Source: JBFKMV01 sp041629655 (lineage in GTDB: Bacteria > Acidobacteriota > Polarisedimenticolia > Polarisedimenticolales > Polarisedimenticolaceae). From it: a DNA stretch of 34,498 bases. This document shows positions 7,593 through 15,693 of the stretch, piece by piece. Made by a program: the position numbers and the translations under genes. The DNA lies in the NCBI GenBank assembly GCA_041629655.1, contig JBFKMV010000032.1:1-34498 (forward strand), in the 5' to 3' direction. The notes beneath the pieces were generated by a model. It was not told the origin of the DNA. It searched no databases and was given only the letters and a program-made list of their open reading frames with translations. Within the stretch, counting starts at the first letter, position 1; every line of letters starts with the position of its first letter.

Positions 7593-8803
7593 GCGGACTT
7601 GCCTCGCAGCGGAAGCCGCAGCGTGAACACGGTGCGGCCCGGAGCGCTCTCCAGTGTGATCTCGCCGCCGTGGTCGCGCATCGTGCCGAAGGCGATCGCC
7701 AGGCCGAGTCCCGTGCCGACGCCGCGCGGCTTGGTGGTGAAGCCCGGCTCGAAGATCTTGGCCTGGTTCTCCGCGGGGATGCCCTTGCCGCTGTCCTCGA
7801 ACTCGAGCAGCGCGTCGTCGCCCTCGACCCAGGTGCGGATGCCGATCCGCCCCTGCTGTTCGATGGCGTGCGTCGCGTTCTGGAGCAGATTCATGAATAC
7901 CTGGTTGACCGCGTCCGGCTTGCAGACCACCGGCGGCAGCTTGCCGTACTGCCGCACGACCTCGATCCGGCCCTTCATCTCGTGGTTCAGCAGCGCCAGC
8001 GCCGCGTCGATCCCCTCGTGAACATCGTACGGCTCCTCGACGGCCCGGTCGAGGTGGGCGAAATTCCGCAGCGAGTGCACGATCTTGTGGATGCGCTCGG
8101 CGGCGAGCCGCTGCAGCTCCAGCAGCTCGCGGCACATCCGCACCACCTTTTCCAGCTCGGCCAGCTTCTCGCCGGCCGGAGCGCTCGCGGAGGCCAGCTG
8201 TTCGTCCGCCCGCAGCTGGCAGCGCTGCAGCATGTCCAGGTTGGACATCAACGCGCCGAGCGGGGTGTGGATCTCGTGGGTCAGCCCGGCGGCCAGCCGC
8301 CCGACCGAGGCCATCTTCTCGGTCTGGACCAGCGCCGCCTGGTCCTTGCGCAACGCCTCCAGCTCGCCGCGCAGCTCGCGGGTGCGGCTGGTCAGCCCGG
8401 CCAGCTCCTCGGCGCGCCGCTCGACCTCGGCCTCGAGCTGCTCCGAGTTCTTGATCAGGTGCTGCTCGAGGGCCAGCGTCATCGTCGCGTCGCGGATCAC
8501 CTCGACCAGCTCGACGACCTTGCCCTCGCCGTCCAGCACCGGCGCGACCGTGATCTCGTAGTAGCTGGTCTTGTCGTCGCGCTCGTCGGTCAAGAACCAG
8601 TGCCCGCCGCGCCCGCGCTCCAGCACCTCGTCGACCATGCAGCCCGGGCAGGGCGAGTCGCGTCCGAAGTGGGCCGTGTAGCACGGCATGTCGGTGTGGC
8701 TGCCGAACTTCTCCACCGACATCCGGTTCTGCCCGCGGACCGTGAGGTCCGTCCTCAGGCAGCTGATCACCTCGGGGATGCTTTCGAAGACGCCCTCGGA
8801 CAC
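7589..8803 (-). CDS. PAS-domain sensor histidine kinase
   Basis: A 404-residue soluble histidine kinase. An N-terminal PAS domain (about 1-105) contains the cluster Cys41-Tyr, Cys52-Pro-Gly-Cys55, which could bind a metal or respond to redox state. A coiled coil (about 110-160) leads to the dimerisation/phospho-acceptor helix with His176 in THEIHTPLGAL. The GHKL ATPase follows with the N box (MNLLQNATHAI), G1 (DSGKGIP), and G2 (GTGLGLA). There are no transmembrane segments, so sensing is cytoplasmic. Start is GTG at 8803, 2 nt after the stop of the upstream receiver gene; the 3' end overlaps the phosphatase-kinase start by 4 nt. The adjacent receiver protein is the likely partner. Confidence 0.92.
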   Translation of the reverse strand: MSEGVFESIPEVISCLRTDLTVRGQNRMSVEKFGSHTDMPCYTAHFGRDSPCPGCMVDEVLERGRGGHWFLTDERDDKTSYYEITVAPVLDGEGKVVELVEVIRDATMTLALEQHLIKNSEQLEAEVERRAEELAGLTSRTRELRGELEALRKDQAALVQTEKMASVGRLAAGLTHEIHTPLGALMSNLDMLQRCQLRADEQLASASAPAGEKLAELEKVVRMCRELLELQRLAAERIHKIVHSLRNFAHLDRAVEEPYDVHEGIDAALALLNHEMKGRIEVVRQYGKLPPVVCKPDAVNQVFMNLLQNATHAIEQQGRIGIRTWVEGDDALLEFEDSGKGIPAENQAKIFEPGFTTKPRGVGTGLGLAIAFGTMRDHGGEITLESAPGRTVFTLRLPLRGKSA

Positions 8804-8805
8804 GC

Positions 8806-9264
8806 TTACACCAGCATCTTCCAGATCTGTTCGCGCATCTCGTTCAACGAGCTCGTCTTGTCGCCGAGCCGGCGCAGCAGCTGGCTGCGCTCGGTCGCGT
8901 TGCGCAGCACCATCAGCACGAACTCGTTCTCCCAGGGCTTCTCCAGGTACTGGAACAACCCCACCTCGTTGATCGCGCGGATCGCACTGTCCTTGTCGGC
9001 GTAGCCGGTCAGCAGCACGCGTGAGGCGGTCGGTTGCAGCTCCTTGATCCGGGCCAACAGATCGAGGCCGTTCATCTCGGGCATGATGAAATCGGCCAGC
9101 ACGACGTCGACCTGCTCGCCCTTCGCGTAGGCCAGCGCCTCCTGCGGCACATTGAACGTGACCGGGGTCAGCGACGTCTCCATGCGCAGCAACATCTCGA
9201 GGTTGCGCGTGACCATGTCCTCGTCGTCGACCATCAAGACCGTACCCTGAATACCTTCCGCCAT
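8806..9264 (-). CDS. Response regulator (receiver plus short helical tail)
   Basis: A 152-residue receiver with Asp13/Asp14, phospho-acceptor Asp58 (LADFIMPEMNG), Thr86 (LLTGYAD) and Lys109 (LEKPW). The LTGYAD...YLEKPW pattern is typical of receivers found in HD-GYP or kinase partner proteins. After the receiver only about 25 residues remain (predicted helix), so there is no DNA-binding or enzymatic output. ATG 9264 has GAGGAA upstream. It lies 13 nt after the transporter-like gene and 2 nt before the histidine kinase gene, the middle of a tight operon. Confidence 0.92.
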   Translation of the reverse strand: MAEGIQGTVLMVDDEDMVTRNLEMLLRMETSLTPVTFNVPQEALAYAKGEQVDVVLADFIMPEMNGLDLLARIKELQPTASRVLLTGYADKDSAIRAINEVGLFQYLEKPWENEFVLMVLRNATERSQLLRRLGDKTSSLNEMREQIWKMLV

Positions 9265-9277
9265 CGTTTCCTCGCCG

Positions 9278-12200
9278 CTACTGCGCCAGCTTGCGCAGCT
9301 GCTTGATCAACTGCTGGATCAGTGCCCGGGACATCTCGGGGTGTTCCTCGAGCACTTCCTCGAAGCCCCAGCGGTCGATGCGCAGCGCGGGAGTCTCCTC
9401 CGCCGCGGTCGCGGTGACCTGCAAGGGCTCGTCCTCGAACAGCGCCCACGTTCCGAGCGCGTCTCCCTGCGCCAGCACGCCGACCGGCCGGCCGTCGCGC
9501 TCGATCGCGACGCGGCCGCCCAGCAACACGTACAGGTCGCCCGGAGGGTCGTCCTGGCGCCCCAGCACGTGGCTCGCGGGGAAGGTCTCTTCGCGGGCGA
9601 TGGCCGCCACCAGCGCCAGTTGGGCCGGCGGGATCTCCCGGAACAGCTCCACCGAGCGGAGCGCCATCACCTTCTCGACCACCGTCATCGCTTTCAACGT
9701 CGTGGCCCCTCCATCCAGACGCGCCAGGGCGCGTTCCGCCGCCTCCCGCACGTGCGGATCGGCGTGTGAGCGCGCCTGCTGCGTCGCCTCGCGCGCGTTG
9801 GTGAGCCGCAGCTCGCCGATCAGGTTCAGTGCGCAGGCCCGGGTCCAGTTCTCCGCTTCGCCGTTGACCAGCTGCAGCAACGTCGGCTCCAGCTCGTCTT
9901 CCGGCCTGTCCTTCGCTCCGGCGCCGAACTCCTCGGGGTACAGGATCGGCAGCAGCTGCTGCCACAACCGCCGCGGCACCAGGTTGTCCAGCAGCTCCGC
10001 GGCGTTGGCCCGCAGCTCGAGATTCTGGTCGAGCAGGCTGCGCCGGCAGGTCATGATGTGCCGCGGCGAGTAGCACAGGCAGAGCAACCGGAAGATCGCC
10101 GCGTGATGGTGCTGGTACGACGCGCGCAGCGAGGCCAGCAGCAGGTCCCAGGCCGGGCCGCGAACCTCGGGCGCCCGGGCTTCGAGCGCCGTCAGCTGGT
10201 CCAGCAGCAGCGCGCAGTCGGTGGCCTGGCTCAGGATCATCCCCTTGGCGTCCCGCTCGGGCAGCAACGCCAGGTCGGGCTTCTTCATCCGGATCTTGTA
10301 CAGCGCTTCGCTGGCCGCCTGGGCCATGCCGGGATCCTCGCTGACCAGCAGGTGCGTCAGCGCGGTCAGGCAATCGGCGGACTGGATCCCGGCCAGCACC
10401 GACGGGATCTTCAGCCGCGAGCGGCGCTCCAGGGACGCGTCGGCCGACGAGTCGAGCAGCACGGTGACCGCCTCGTCGCCACGGGCCTGCAGCGCGCTGC
10501 GCGCGGCCTTGCGGGTGGAGACATGACCCAGCATCGGCACCAGCGAGCGCAGCAACGGCTCGCCTCCGATCGCCGCCGCGGAGCGCACCGCGGCGCTGGC
10601 GACCTCGGCGTCGGAGTCCTGGAGCAGCGGCGGGAGCAGGTCGGCCATCCCCGTTTCGGCCGGGATCAGGCCGATCGCGGTCGCCGCGACCTCGCGCGTG
10701 GCCGCCGTCGATTCCGCCGACACCAGCTGCTTGAGCAGCCCGCGCGCCACGGGGCGGAACTCCGGGCCCAGCCGGCGCACCATCAACGCGACCCAGGCGC
10801 CGCGCGCCGGGCCGCCGGCCCGGGCCAGGATCGCGTCGGCGCGCTGCTGCCGTTCCTCGGGCGTCGCGGCCAGCCGCAGGTCGATGCACTCGGCCAGCAG
10901 GTCCTGGTCCTCCTGCTGGAACGCCTCGGTGACCCCCTGCGGCAGCTCGGGGTTCTCCGGGTCGAGCAGGATCGCCAGCGCGCGCGCGCGCACCTCGGGC
11001 GTACCGCCCTTGGCCAGGTCGCACAGCACCTCGGTCAGCTCCCACTGCGGGTTGTCGGCGACCAGGTCGAGCGCCGCCAGCACCGTCGGCTCGTGGCCGC
11101 TGCGCAGCGACTGTTCGATCGTGGCCAGCGTGTCGGCGCCGGCGATCGCCTCGTGCCAGGTGCCGACCTCGATCCGGCCCTCGGCGATCGAGCGGTTCAG
11201 CTCGGCGACGTACGACCGGCGCAGCCGCATCGCCAGGACCAGGCAGATCACCAGGAACGCCAGGTTGATCGCCGCCACGTGCAGAACGCCCAGCGAGGCG
11301 AACGTTACCAGCACCAGCAGGATCACCCCGGCGATGCCGTCCCCCAGCCGGTCGAACACCATGTCGATCGCGGACTTGACGTGGATCTTGATCGAGCGGC
11401 TGACCGGCAGGTAGACCAGCTCGCGGCTCGAGCGGTCGATCGAGTGCTTGAGCGTCTGGTCGCTGCCCTTCAGCACCACCGCGGCCCACAGCGTCATCGT
11501 CGACATCAGCAGCACCGTGCCACCGCTGAGGAACAGCGGCAGCATCAGGATCGTGCCGCCGAGACCGAAGAACCGCAGCAGCCGGCTGGTCAGCAGGATC
11601 TGCAGCAGGAACCCCAGCACGTTGACCCGCGAGTAGAACTTGCCGAAGAACGAGGACAGCGCATCGCCGCTCAGCGAGTCCGCCGCGACGGCCTTGAACT
11701 GGAAGTCGATCATCGTGGTCGCCAACGCGGTCATGAACACCAGGCTGGCCACCAGCCTGAGGTGCGGCGCCTGGGCGATCAGCTGCAGGCTGTCGCGCAG
11801 GCTGCGCGGGGGTGGCGCCTCGTCCTTGCGCGAGGCCGTCGGCAGCCGGTAGCGCCACAACAGCTGCACCACCACGCAGGCCAGCAGCAGCGCGAAGGCG
11901 GCCGCGAACAGGATGTTGATCGTGCCGATCCGCGGCGCGAGGAACGACACCAGCTCGCCGCCGCAGATGCTGCCCAGGATCCCGCCGCCCCCCAGCACGC
12001 CGAACACGCGCTTGGCCTCGCGCGTGGTGAACAGGTCGTTGGCCAGCGTCCACACCTGGGCCGGCGCGATCGAGCCGAACATCCCGACCCAGATGTACAG
12101 CACCGGGTACAGCCACCCGATCTGCCGGTCGGCCAGCCAGCGGAACACCAGCACGTTGCTGACGAAGAACAACAGCGTCCCGGTGACCAGCATCACCGGC

Positions 12201-12451
12201 CGGATGCGGCGGGCCAGCCGGGTGTAGAAAGCCACGAAGATGCCGACGCCGAGGGCGTAGCCGATGGTCACGTAGGGCAGCTTGACCGCCCCGAAGGTGT
12301 CCAGGAACAGGCTGTCGCGGACCGGCTTGAGCAGGAAGTAGGTGGCGATGATCAGGAACAGGTACAGGCTGGCCAGGGCGGTCCGGACACCCTGCCCGGG
12401 CTGGAGCGAGAACAGCGCGAGCAGCCTTCTCTGGAATCCCCGGTGCGCCAT
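9278..12451 (-). CDS. NTT-like nucleotide transporter with HEAT repeats and cNMP-binding domain
   Basis: A 1057-residue membrane protein in three parts. Residues about 20-415 hold some 10-12 hydrophobic segments and resemble the ATP/ADP translocase (Npt1/Npt2, TC 2.A.12) or MFS fold; the early segment YFLLKPVRDSLFLDTFGA is characteristic. Residues about 430-900 are alpha-helical HEAT-like repeats. The last ~135 residues form a cyclic-nucleotide-binding/Crp-type beta roll (LFREIPPAQLALVAAIAREE, then GDLYVLLGGRVAIERDG). The exact substrate is unknown; nucleotide transport is a family inference. ATG 12451 is preceded by a -35/-10 pair ending 7 nt upstream and by no Shine-Dalgarno, so the mRNA may be leaderless. 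It is the first gene of a four-gene operon with receiver, histidine kinase and phosphatase-kinase. Confidence 0.82.
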   Translation of the reverse strand: MAHRGFQRRLLALFSLQPGQGVRTALASLYLFLIIATYFLLKPVRDSLFLDTFGAVKLPYVTIGYALGVGIFVAFYTRLARRIRPVMLVTGTLLFFVSNVLVFRWLADRQIGWLYPVLYIWVGMFGSIAPAQVWTLANDLFTTREAKRVFGVLGGGGILGSICGGELVSFLAPRIGTINILFAAAFALLLACVVVQLLWRYRLPTASRKDEAPPPRSLRDSLQLIAQAPHLRLVASLVFMTALATTMIDFQFKAVAADSLSGDALSSFFGKFYSRVNVLGFLLQILLTSRLLRFFGLGGTILMLPLFLSGGTVLLMSTMTLWAAVVLKGSDQTLKHSIDRSSRELVYLPVSRSIKIHVKSAIDMVFDRLGDGIAGVILLVLVTFASLGVLHVAAINLAFLVICLVLAMRLRRSYVAELNRSIAEGRIEVGTWHEAIAGADTLATIEQSLRSGHEPTVLAALDLVADNPQWELTEVLCDLAKGGTPEVRARALAILLDPENPELPQGVTEAFQQEDQDLLAECIDLRLAATPEERQQRADAILARAGGPARGAWVALMVRRLGPEFRPVARGLLKQLVSAESTAATREVAATAIGLIPAETGMADLLPPLLQDSDAEVASAAVRSAAAIGGEPLLRSLVPMLGHVSTRKAARSALQARGDEAVTVLLDSSADASLERRSRLKIPSVLAGIQSADCLTALTHLLVSEDPGMAQAASEALYKIRMKKPDLALLPERDAKGMILSQATDCALLLDQLTALEARAPEVRGPAWDLLLASLRASYQHHHAAIFRLLCLCYSPRHIMTCRRSLLDQNLELRANAAELLDNLVPRRLWQQLLPILYPEEFGAGAKDRPEDELEPTLLQLVNGEAENWTRACALNLIGELRLTNAREATQQARSHADPHVREAAERALARLDGGATTLKAMTVVEKVMALRSVELFREIPPAQLALVAAIAREETFPASHVLGRQDDPPGDLYVLLGGRVAIERDGRPVGVLAQGDALGTWALFEDEPLQVTATAAEETPALRIDRWGFEEVLEEHPEMSRALIQQLIKQLRKLAQ

Positions 12452-12458
12452 CCGGCGT

Positions 12459-12487
12459 ATTATGACCGCAACCCCCGGGGCTGGAAA
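12459..12487 (-). promoter_or_regulatory. Putative leaderless promoter of the NTT-like operon
   Basis: On the minus strand, TTTCCA (12487-12482), a 17-bp spacer, and CATAAT (12464-12459) end 7 nt before the ATG at 12451. Transcription would begin at or next to the start codon. Confidence 0.5.
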
Positions 12488-12533
12488 CCGCAAAAAATTC
12501 GCACGTGCCGGCACCGGCCCGGCGACGGCGGTG

Positions 12534-12539
12534 TAGAAT
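12534..12539 (+). promoter_or_regulatory. Putative -10 element of the secreted kinase-like gene
   Basis: TAGAAT lies 27 nt before the ATG at 12567, leaving a leader of about 20 nt that contains the GGGAGGAG Shine-Dalgarno. I find no convincing -35 at the right distance, so this may depend on an activator. Confidence 0.35.
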
Positions 12540-12566
12540 CGGCGGCATTGGGGTGGGAGGAGTGCC

Positions 12567-13391
12567 ATGAAGACGATATCCAGGTTCCTGCTGTTGACCG
12601 GTCTGTTGGCCCTGGCGTTGCCCGTCGCCGCGCAGTTTCTCGACGAGGAGGTGGCCCGGGACGCCGCCACGGAGCAGTTCCTGGCCGAGGCCGAGATCAC
12701 GGCCAGCGTGCAGATGTCGCAGTCCGAGGGCGTGACCGAGCCGTGGAAGCTGACCCTCTCCGACGGCAACGACGAGCGCTTCGCGATCTGGAAGAACGTC
12801 GAGGGCCGCAAGGGCGGCTTCTGGGAGGGCTGGCAGTACGAGATCGCCGCGTACCGGCTCGACCGCTATCTCGGCCTGAACATGGTCCCGCCGACGGTCG
12901 AGCGCCGCTTCGAGGGCAGCCGCGGGTCGATCCAGTCCTGGGTCGATTTCTGGATCAACATGCGCGAGTACTCCGAGAAGAAGATGGCGCCGCCGGGCGA
13001 CAAGTCCGGCCACTGGAACAACGTCGTCTACCTGCAGCGCGCGTTCGACAACCTGATCGCCAACGAGGATCGCCATCTCGGCAACATCCTGCTCACCGAG
13101 GACTGGCGGATGATCCTGATCGATCACTCGCGCTCGTTCCGTTCGAACAAGAAGAACATGACGCGGCTGATCTTCACCGAGAAGCACCCGGAAGGTCCCA
13201 AGGTGATGAAGCGCCTGCCGCGGAGCTTCGTCGACAAGATCAAGACGCTCGACACGGCGAAGCTGACCGAGATCGCCGGCGAGTACCTGAACGAGAAGGA
13301 GGTCGAGGCCGTGCTGGCGCGCCGCGACCTGATCCTGGAGACGATCGACAAGCTGATCGCCAAGAACGGCGAGAGCAGCGTGATCTACTGA
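12567..13391 (+). CDS. Secreted kinase-like protein (FAM20/HipA/PI3K-like signature)
   Basis: A 274-residue exported protein. Residues 1-22 are a clear signal peptide (cleavage near VAA|QF). The mature part carries an atypical-kinase signature: Lys76 (FAIWKNVEG), Glu92 (WQYEIAAYRLDRYLG), catalytic-loop-like Asp168 with Asn173 (NEDRHLGNIL), and Asp186 (ILIDHSRSF) in the DFG position. This DRHxxN...ID pattern is shared by actin-fragmin kinase, PI3K, HipA, CotH and FAM20 kinases. It is paralogous to the C-terminal domain of the phosphatase fusion at 5694-7592; both share YxxExAAYxLDRxLGLxMVP and LIDHSRxF. ATG has GGGAGGAG upstream. Its stop overlaps the convergent glucan phosphorylase gene by 7 bp. 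The substrate is unknown; kinase activity outside the cytoplasm would need an ATP source. Confidence 0.8.
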   Translation: MKTISRFLLLTGLLALALPVAAQFLDEEVARDAATEQFLAEAEITASVQMSQSEGVTEPWKLTLSDGNDERFAIWKNVEGRKGGFWEGWQYEIAAYRLDRYLGLNMVPPTVERRFEGSRGSIQSWVDFWINMREYSEKKMAPPGDKSGHWNNVVYLQRAFDNLIANEDRHLGNILLTEDWRMILIDHSRSFRSNKKNMTRLIFTEKHPEGPKVMKRLPRSFVDKIKTLDTAKLTEIAGEYLNEKEVEAVLARRDLILETIDKLIAKNGESSVIY

Positions 13392-15601
13392 GCCGAGTCC
13401 GGCGCCGGCTGCGAGCCGGCGGCGGCCCGGTCGTCGCCGGCGTCGCGGACCTCCCGCGGGAAGTAGAAGCGCTCCGCGTACTCGCGCACCATCCGTGAGG
13501 CGCTGAAACGGGGCAGCAGCGTGGCGATCGAGGCCTTCATCCGCCCGATCCACTCCCGCGGCACGCCGTCCTCGTCGCGCCGGTAGTAAGACGGCACGAT
13601 CTGGTCGGCGAGCACCGCGTACAGCGAGCCGGCGTCGCGGTCATCCTGGTCCGGAGCGTCGCCGGCGTCGTGGTCCGCGCCGATCGCCCAACCGTGCGCC
13701 GGGTCGTGCCCCTCGGCCCACCAGCCGTCGAGGATGCTGAAGTTCAGCGCGCCGTTGGCCGCGGCCTTCATGCCGCTCGTTCCGCTGGCCTCCTGCGGAC
13801 GGCGCGGGGTGTTCAGCCACAGGTCCACGCCCTGGACCAGCGTACGCGCGATCCGCATCCCGTAGTTCTCCAGGTACAGCACGCGTCCCAGAAACTCCGG
13901 GCGGTGCGAGATCTCCCAGATGCGCCGGATCAGGTCCTGCCCCGGCCGGTCGGCCGGGTGGGCCTTGCCGGCGAACAGCAGCTGCACCGGGCGGTCCTCG
14001 GAGCAGACGATGCTGCGCAGACGCTCGGGGTCCCGGAACGGCAGGTCGGCCCGCTTGTAGGTCGCGAAGCGGCGGGCGAATCCGATCGTCAGCGCGTCGG
14101 GTCGCAACAGTGTCTCCACCGCGCGCAGCTCGCCGGGCGCCCGGCCGTGGCGCGCGACCTGATCCAGCATCCGCTCGCGGGCGAACACGAGCAGCCGGCG
14201 CTTCTGCTGCAGGTGCGACTCCCACAGCTCGTGGTCCGGGATCCCGCGGACCGCCTGCTCGAACCCCGGGTCGGCCAGGTTCAGCATGAACTCGCGTCCC
14301 AGGTGCCGGGCCAGCAGCTCCGCGATCTCCGGTCCCAGCCAGGTGGCGATGTGCACCCCGTTGGTGACGTGGGTCACGTAGCGCCGCTCGGCGTCCTGCT
14401 CGCCCGGCGCCCACATGTGGCGCCACAGGCCGTCGGCCACCCGGCCGTGCAGCTCGCTGACCCCGTTGGTCCCGGCGCTGGTCCGGATCGCGAACGCGGT
14501 CATGTTGAACTGTCCGCCGTCGTCGGGATGGGCGCGCCCGAGCTCCAGCAGCCGCTCCACCTCGACCCCCGCCTGCGCGGCGTACGGCTCGAGGTACCGC
14601 TGCACCAGGCCGGTGTCGAACGACTCGTTGCCGGCCGGAACGGGGGTGTGGGTGGTGAAGATCGCGTTGGCGGCCACCGCCTTGCGGGCCCCCTCGAGGT
14701 CCGTGCCGTCGCGCTCGATGCGCCGCCGCATCCGCTCCACCGCGAGCAACGCGGAATGCCCCTCGTTGATGTGCCACAGCGCCGGCTCGATCCCCAGCGC
14801 GTCGAGCGTCCGCACGCCGCCGATCCCCAGCAGCAGCTCCTGGCACAGCCGCATCTCGCGGCCGCTGACGTACAGCATCGAGGTGATCTGGCGGTCGGCC
14901 TCGTCGTTCTCGTCGGTGTCGGCGTCCAGCAGCAGCACCGGAACGCGGCCGACCGTCGCCTTCCAGACCCGCAGCATCACCGGGTGGTCGGGGAAGTCGG
15001 CCGACACGCGCAGCTCCTCGCCGTCCCGGCCGAGTACCGGGCGCAGCGGCAGCCGGTCGGGGTCGAGACGCGGGTAGAAATGCTGCTGGTCCCCGTCGAC
15101 GTCGATCGTCTGCTGGAAATAGCCCCGGCGGTACAGCAGGCCGACGCCCACGAACGGCAGCGCCAGGTCGCTGGCCGCCTTGGAGTGATCCCCGGACAGG
15201 ATCCCCAGGCCGCCGGAGTAGCTGCGCAGGCACTCGTGCCAGCCGAACTCCGTGGAGAAGTAGACCACCGGCCCGCCCTGGTAGTCGGGCCGCAGGTGCC
15301 GGAACCAGCCGTGGTCGACGCCGGACTGGTACAGCCGGAACTCCTCGATCACTTCCCGGTACGCCGCGGCGAACGGCTCGTCGTGCCGCAGCTGCTCCCA
15401 GCGTCGCGGCGTGACGTTGATCAGCAGCTCGACCGGGTTGCGGTAGTGCAGCCAGTGCCGGGCGTCGATGGCGTGGAACAGCCGGTGCGACCGCGCGGAC
15501 CAGGTCCACCACAGGTTGTAGGCCAGCTCGCGCAGGGCCGCGTACTCGGCCGGAAGCTCGAACTCGGCGCCGTCGCGAGCGCGGATATCGATCGCCTGCA
15601 T
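13385..15601 (-). CDS. glgP: Alpha-glucan phosphorylase (GT35)
   Basis: A 738-residue cytoplasmic enzyme that phosphorolyses glycogen or maltodextrin to glucose-1-phosphate. It is the shorter alpha-glucan phosphorylase type: an N-terminal DUF3417-like region (residues 10-120, YNLWWTWSARSHRLF), then STEFGWHECLRSYSGGLGILSGDHSK, the HINEGHSA segment and NGVHIATW. The PLP-binding lysine is Lys612 in EASGTSGMKAAANG. ATG 15601 is preceded by GGGAGGAGGT, a strong Shine-Dalgarno. It is divergent from the exonuclease gene; no other glycogen genes are in the window. Confidence 0.94.
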   Translation of the reverse strand: MQAIDIRARDGAEFELPAEYAALRELAYNLWWTWSARSHRLFHAIDARHWLHYRNPVELLINVTPRRWEQLRHDEPFAAAYREVIEEFRLYQSGVDHGWFRHLRPDYQGGPVVYFSTEFGWHECLRSYSGGLGILSGDHSKAASDLALPFVGVGLLYRRGYFQQTIDVDGDQQHFYPRLDPDRLPLRPVLGRDGEELRVSADFPDHPVMLRVWKATVGRVPVLLLDADTDENDEADRQITSMLYVSGREMRLCQELLLGIGGVRTLDALGIEPALWHINEGHSALLAVERMRRRIERDGTDLEGARKAVAANAIFTTHTPVPAGNESFDTGLVQRYLEPYAAQAGVEVERLLELGRAHPDDGGQFNMTAFAIRTSAGTNGVSELHGRVADGLWRHMWAPGEQDAERRYVTHVTNGVHIATWLGPEIAELLARHLGREFMLNLADPGFEQAVRGIPDHELWESHLQQKRRLLVFARERMLDQVARHGRAPGELRAVETLLRPDALTIGFARRFATYKRADLPFRDPERLRSIVCSEDRPVQLLFAGKAHPADRPGQDLIRRIWEISHRPEFLGRVLYLENYGMRIARTLVQGVDLWLNTPRRPQEASGTSGMKAAANGALNFSILDGWWAEGHDPAHGWAIGADHDAGDAPDQDDRDAGSLYAVLADQIVPSYYRRDEDGVPREWIGRMKASIATLLPRFSASRMVREYAERFYFPREVRDAGDDRAAAGSQPAPDSAQ

Positions 15602-15628
15602 CCCCGGCCTGACCTCCTCCCGTTCGAG

Positions 15629-15651
15629 CCCGCATGCTAGCAGAATGCGGG
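15629..15651. repeat. Inverted repeat between divergent genes
   Basis: CCCGCAT (15629-15635) and ATGCGGG (15645-15651) form a perfect 7-bp inverted repeat around the 9-nt centre GCTAGCAGA. It sits between the divergent phosphorylase and exonuclease genes, overlaps a TAGCAT that could be a minus-strand -10, and lies 7 bp upstream of the exonuclease -35. It could be an operator. Confidence 0.4.
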
Positions 15652-15658
15652 TTGCCGG

Positions 15659-15687
15659 TTGCCACCCGCGCCGCCGCCCGCTAGCCT
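15659..15687 (+). promoter_or_regulatory. Putative leaderless promoter of the exonuclease gene
   Basis: TTGCCA (15659-15664), a 17-bp spacer and TAGCCT (15682-15687) end 6 nt before the GTG start at 15694. A GGGG run is the only Shine-Dalgarno-like sequence and lies too close to the start codon. Confidence 0.5.
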
Positions 15688-15693
15688 GGGGCC

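Noticed and set aside
7593..8684. N-terminal extension of the phosphatase-kinase frame
   Set aside because: It overlaps the histidine kinase gene in another frame; the ATG at 7592 begins a textbook signal peptide.
12452..12811. Upstream starts for the transporter-like gene
   Set aside because: They would overlap the divergent kinase-like gene and its promoter, and the added sequence has no similarity to the family.
9234..13553. Long minus-strand open frame (1439 codons) and plus-strand frame 10058-13498
   Set aside because: Both overlap the transporter-like gene in other frames and lack domain signatures; the third frame encodes the recognisable membrane, HEAT and cNMP domains.
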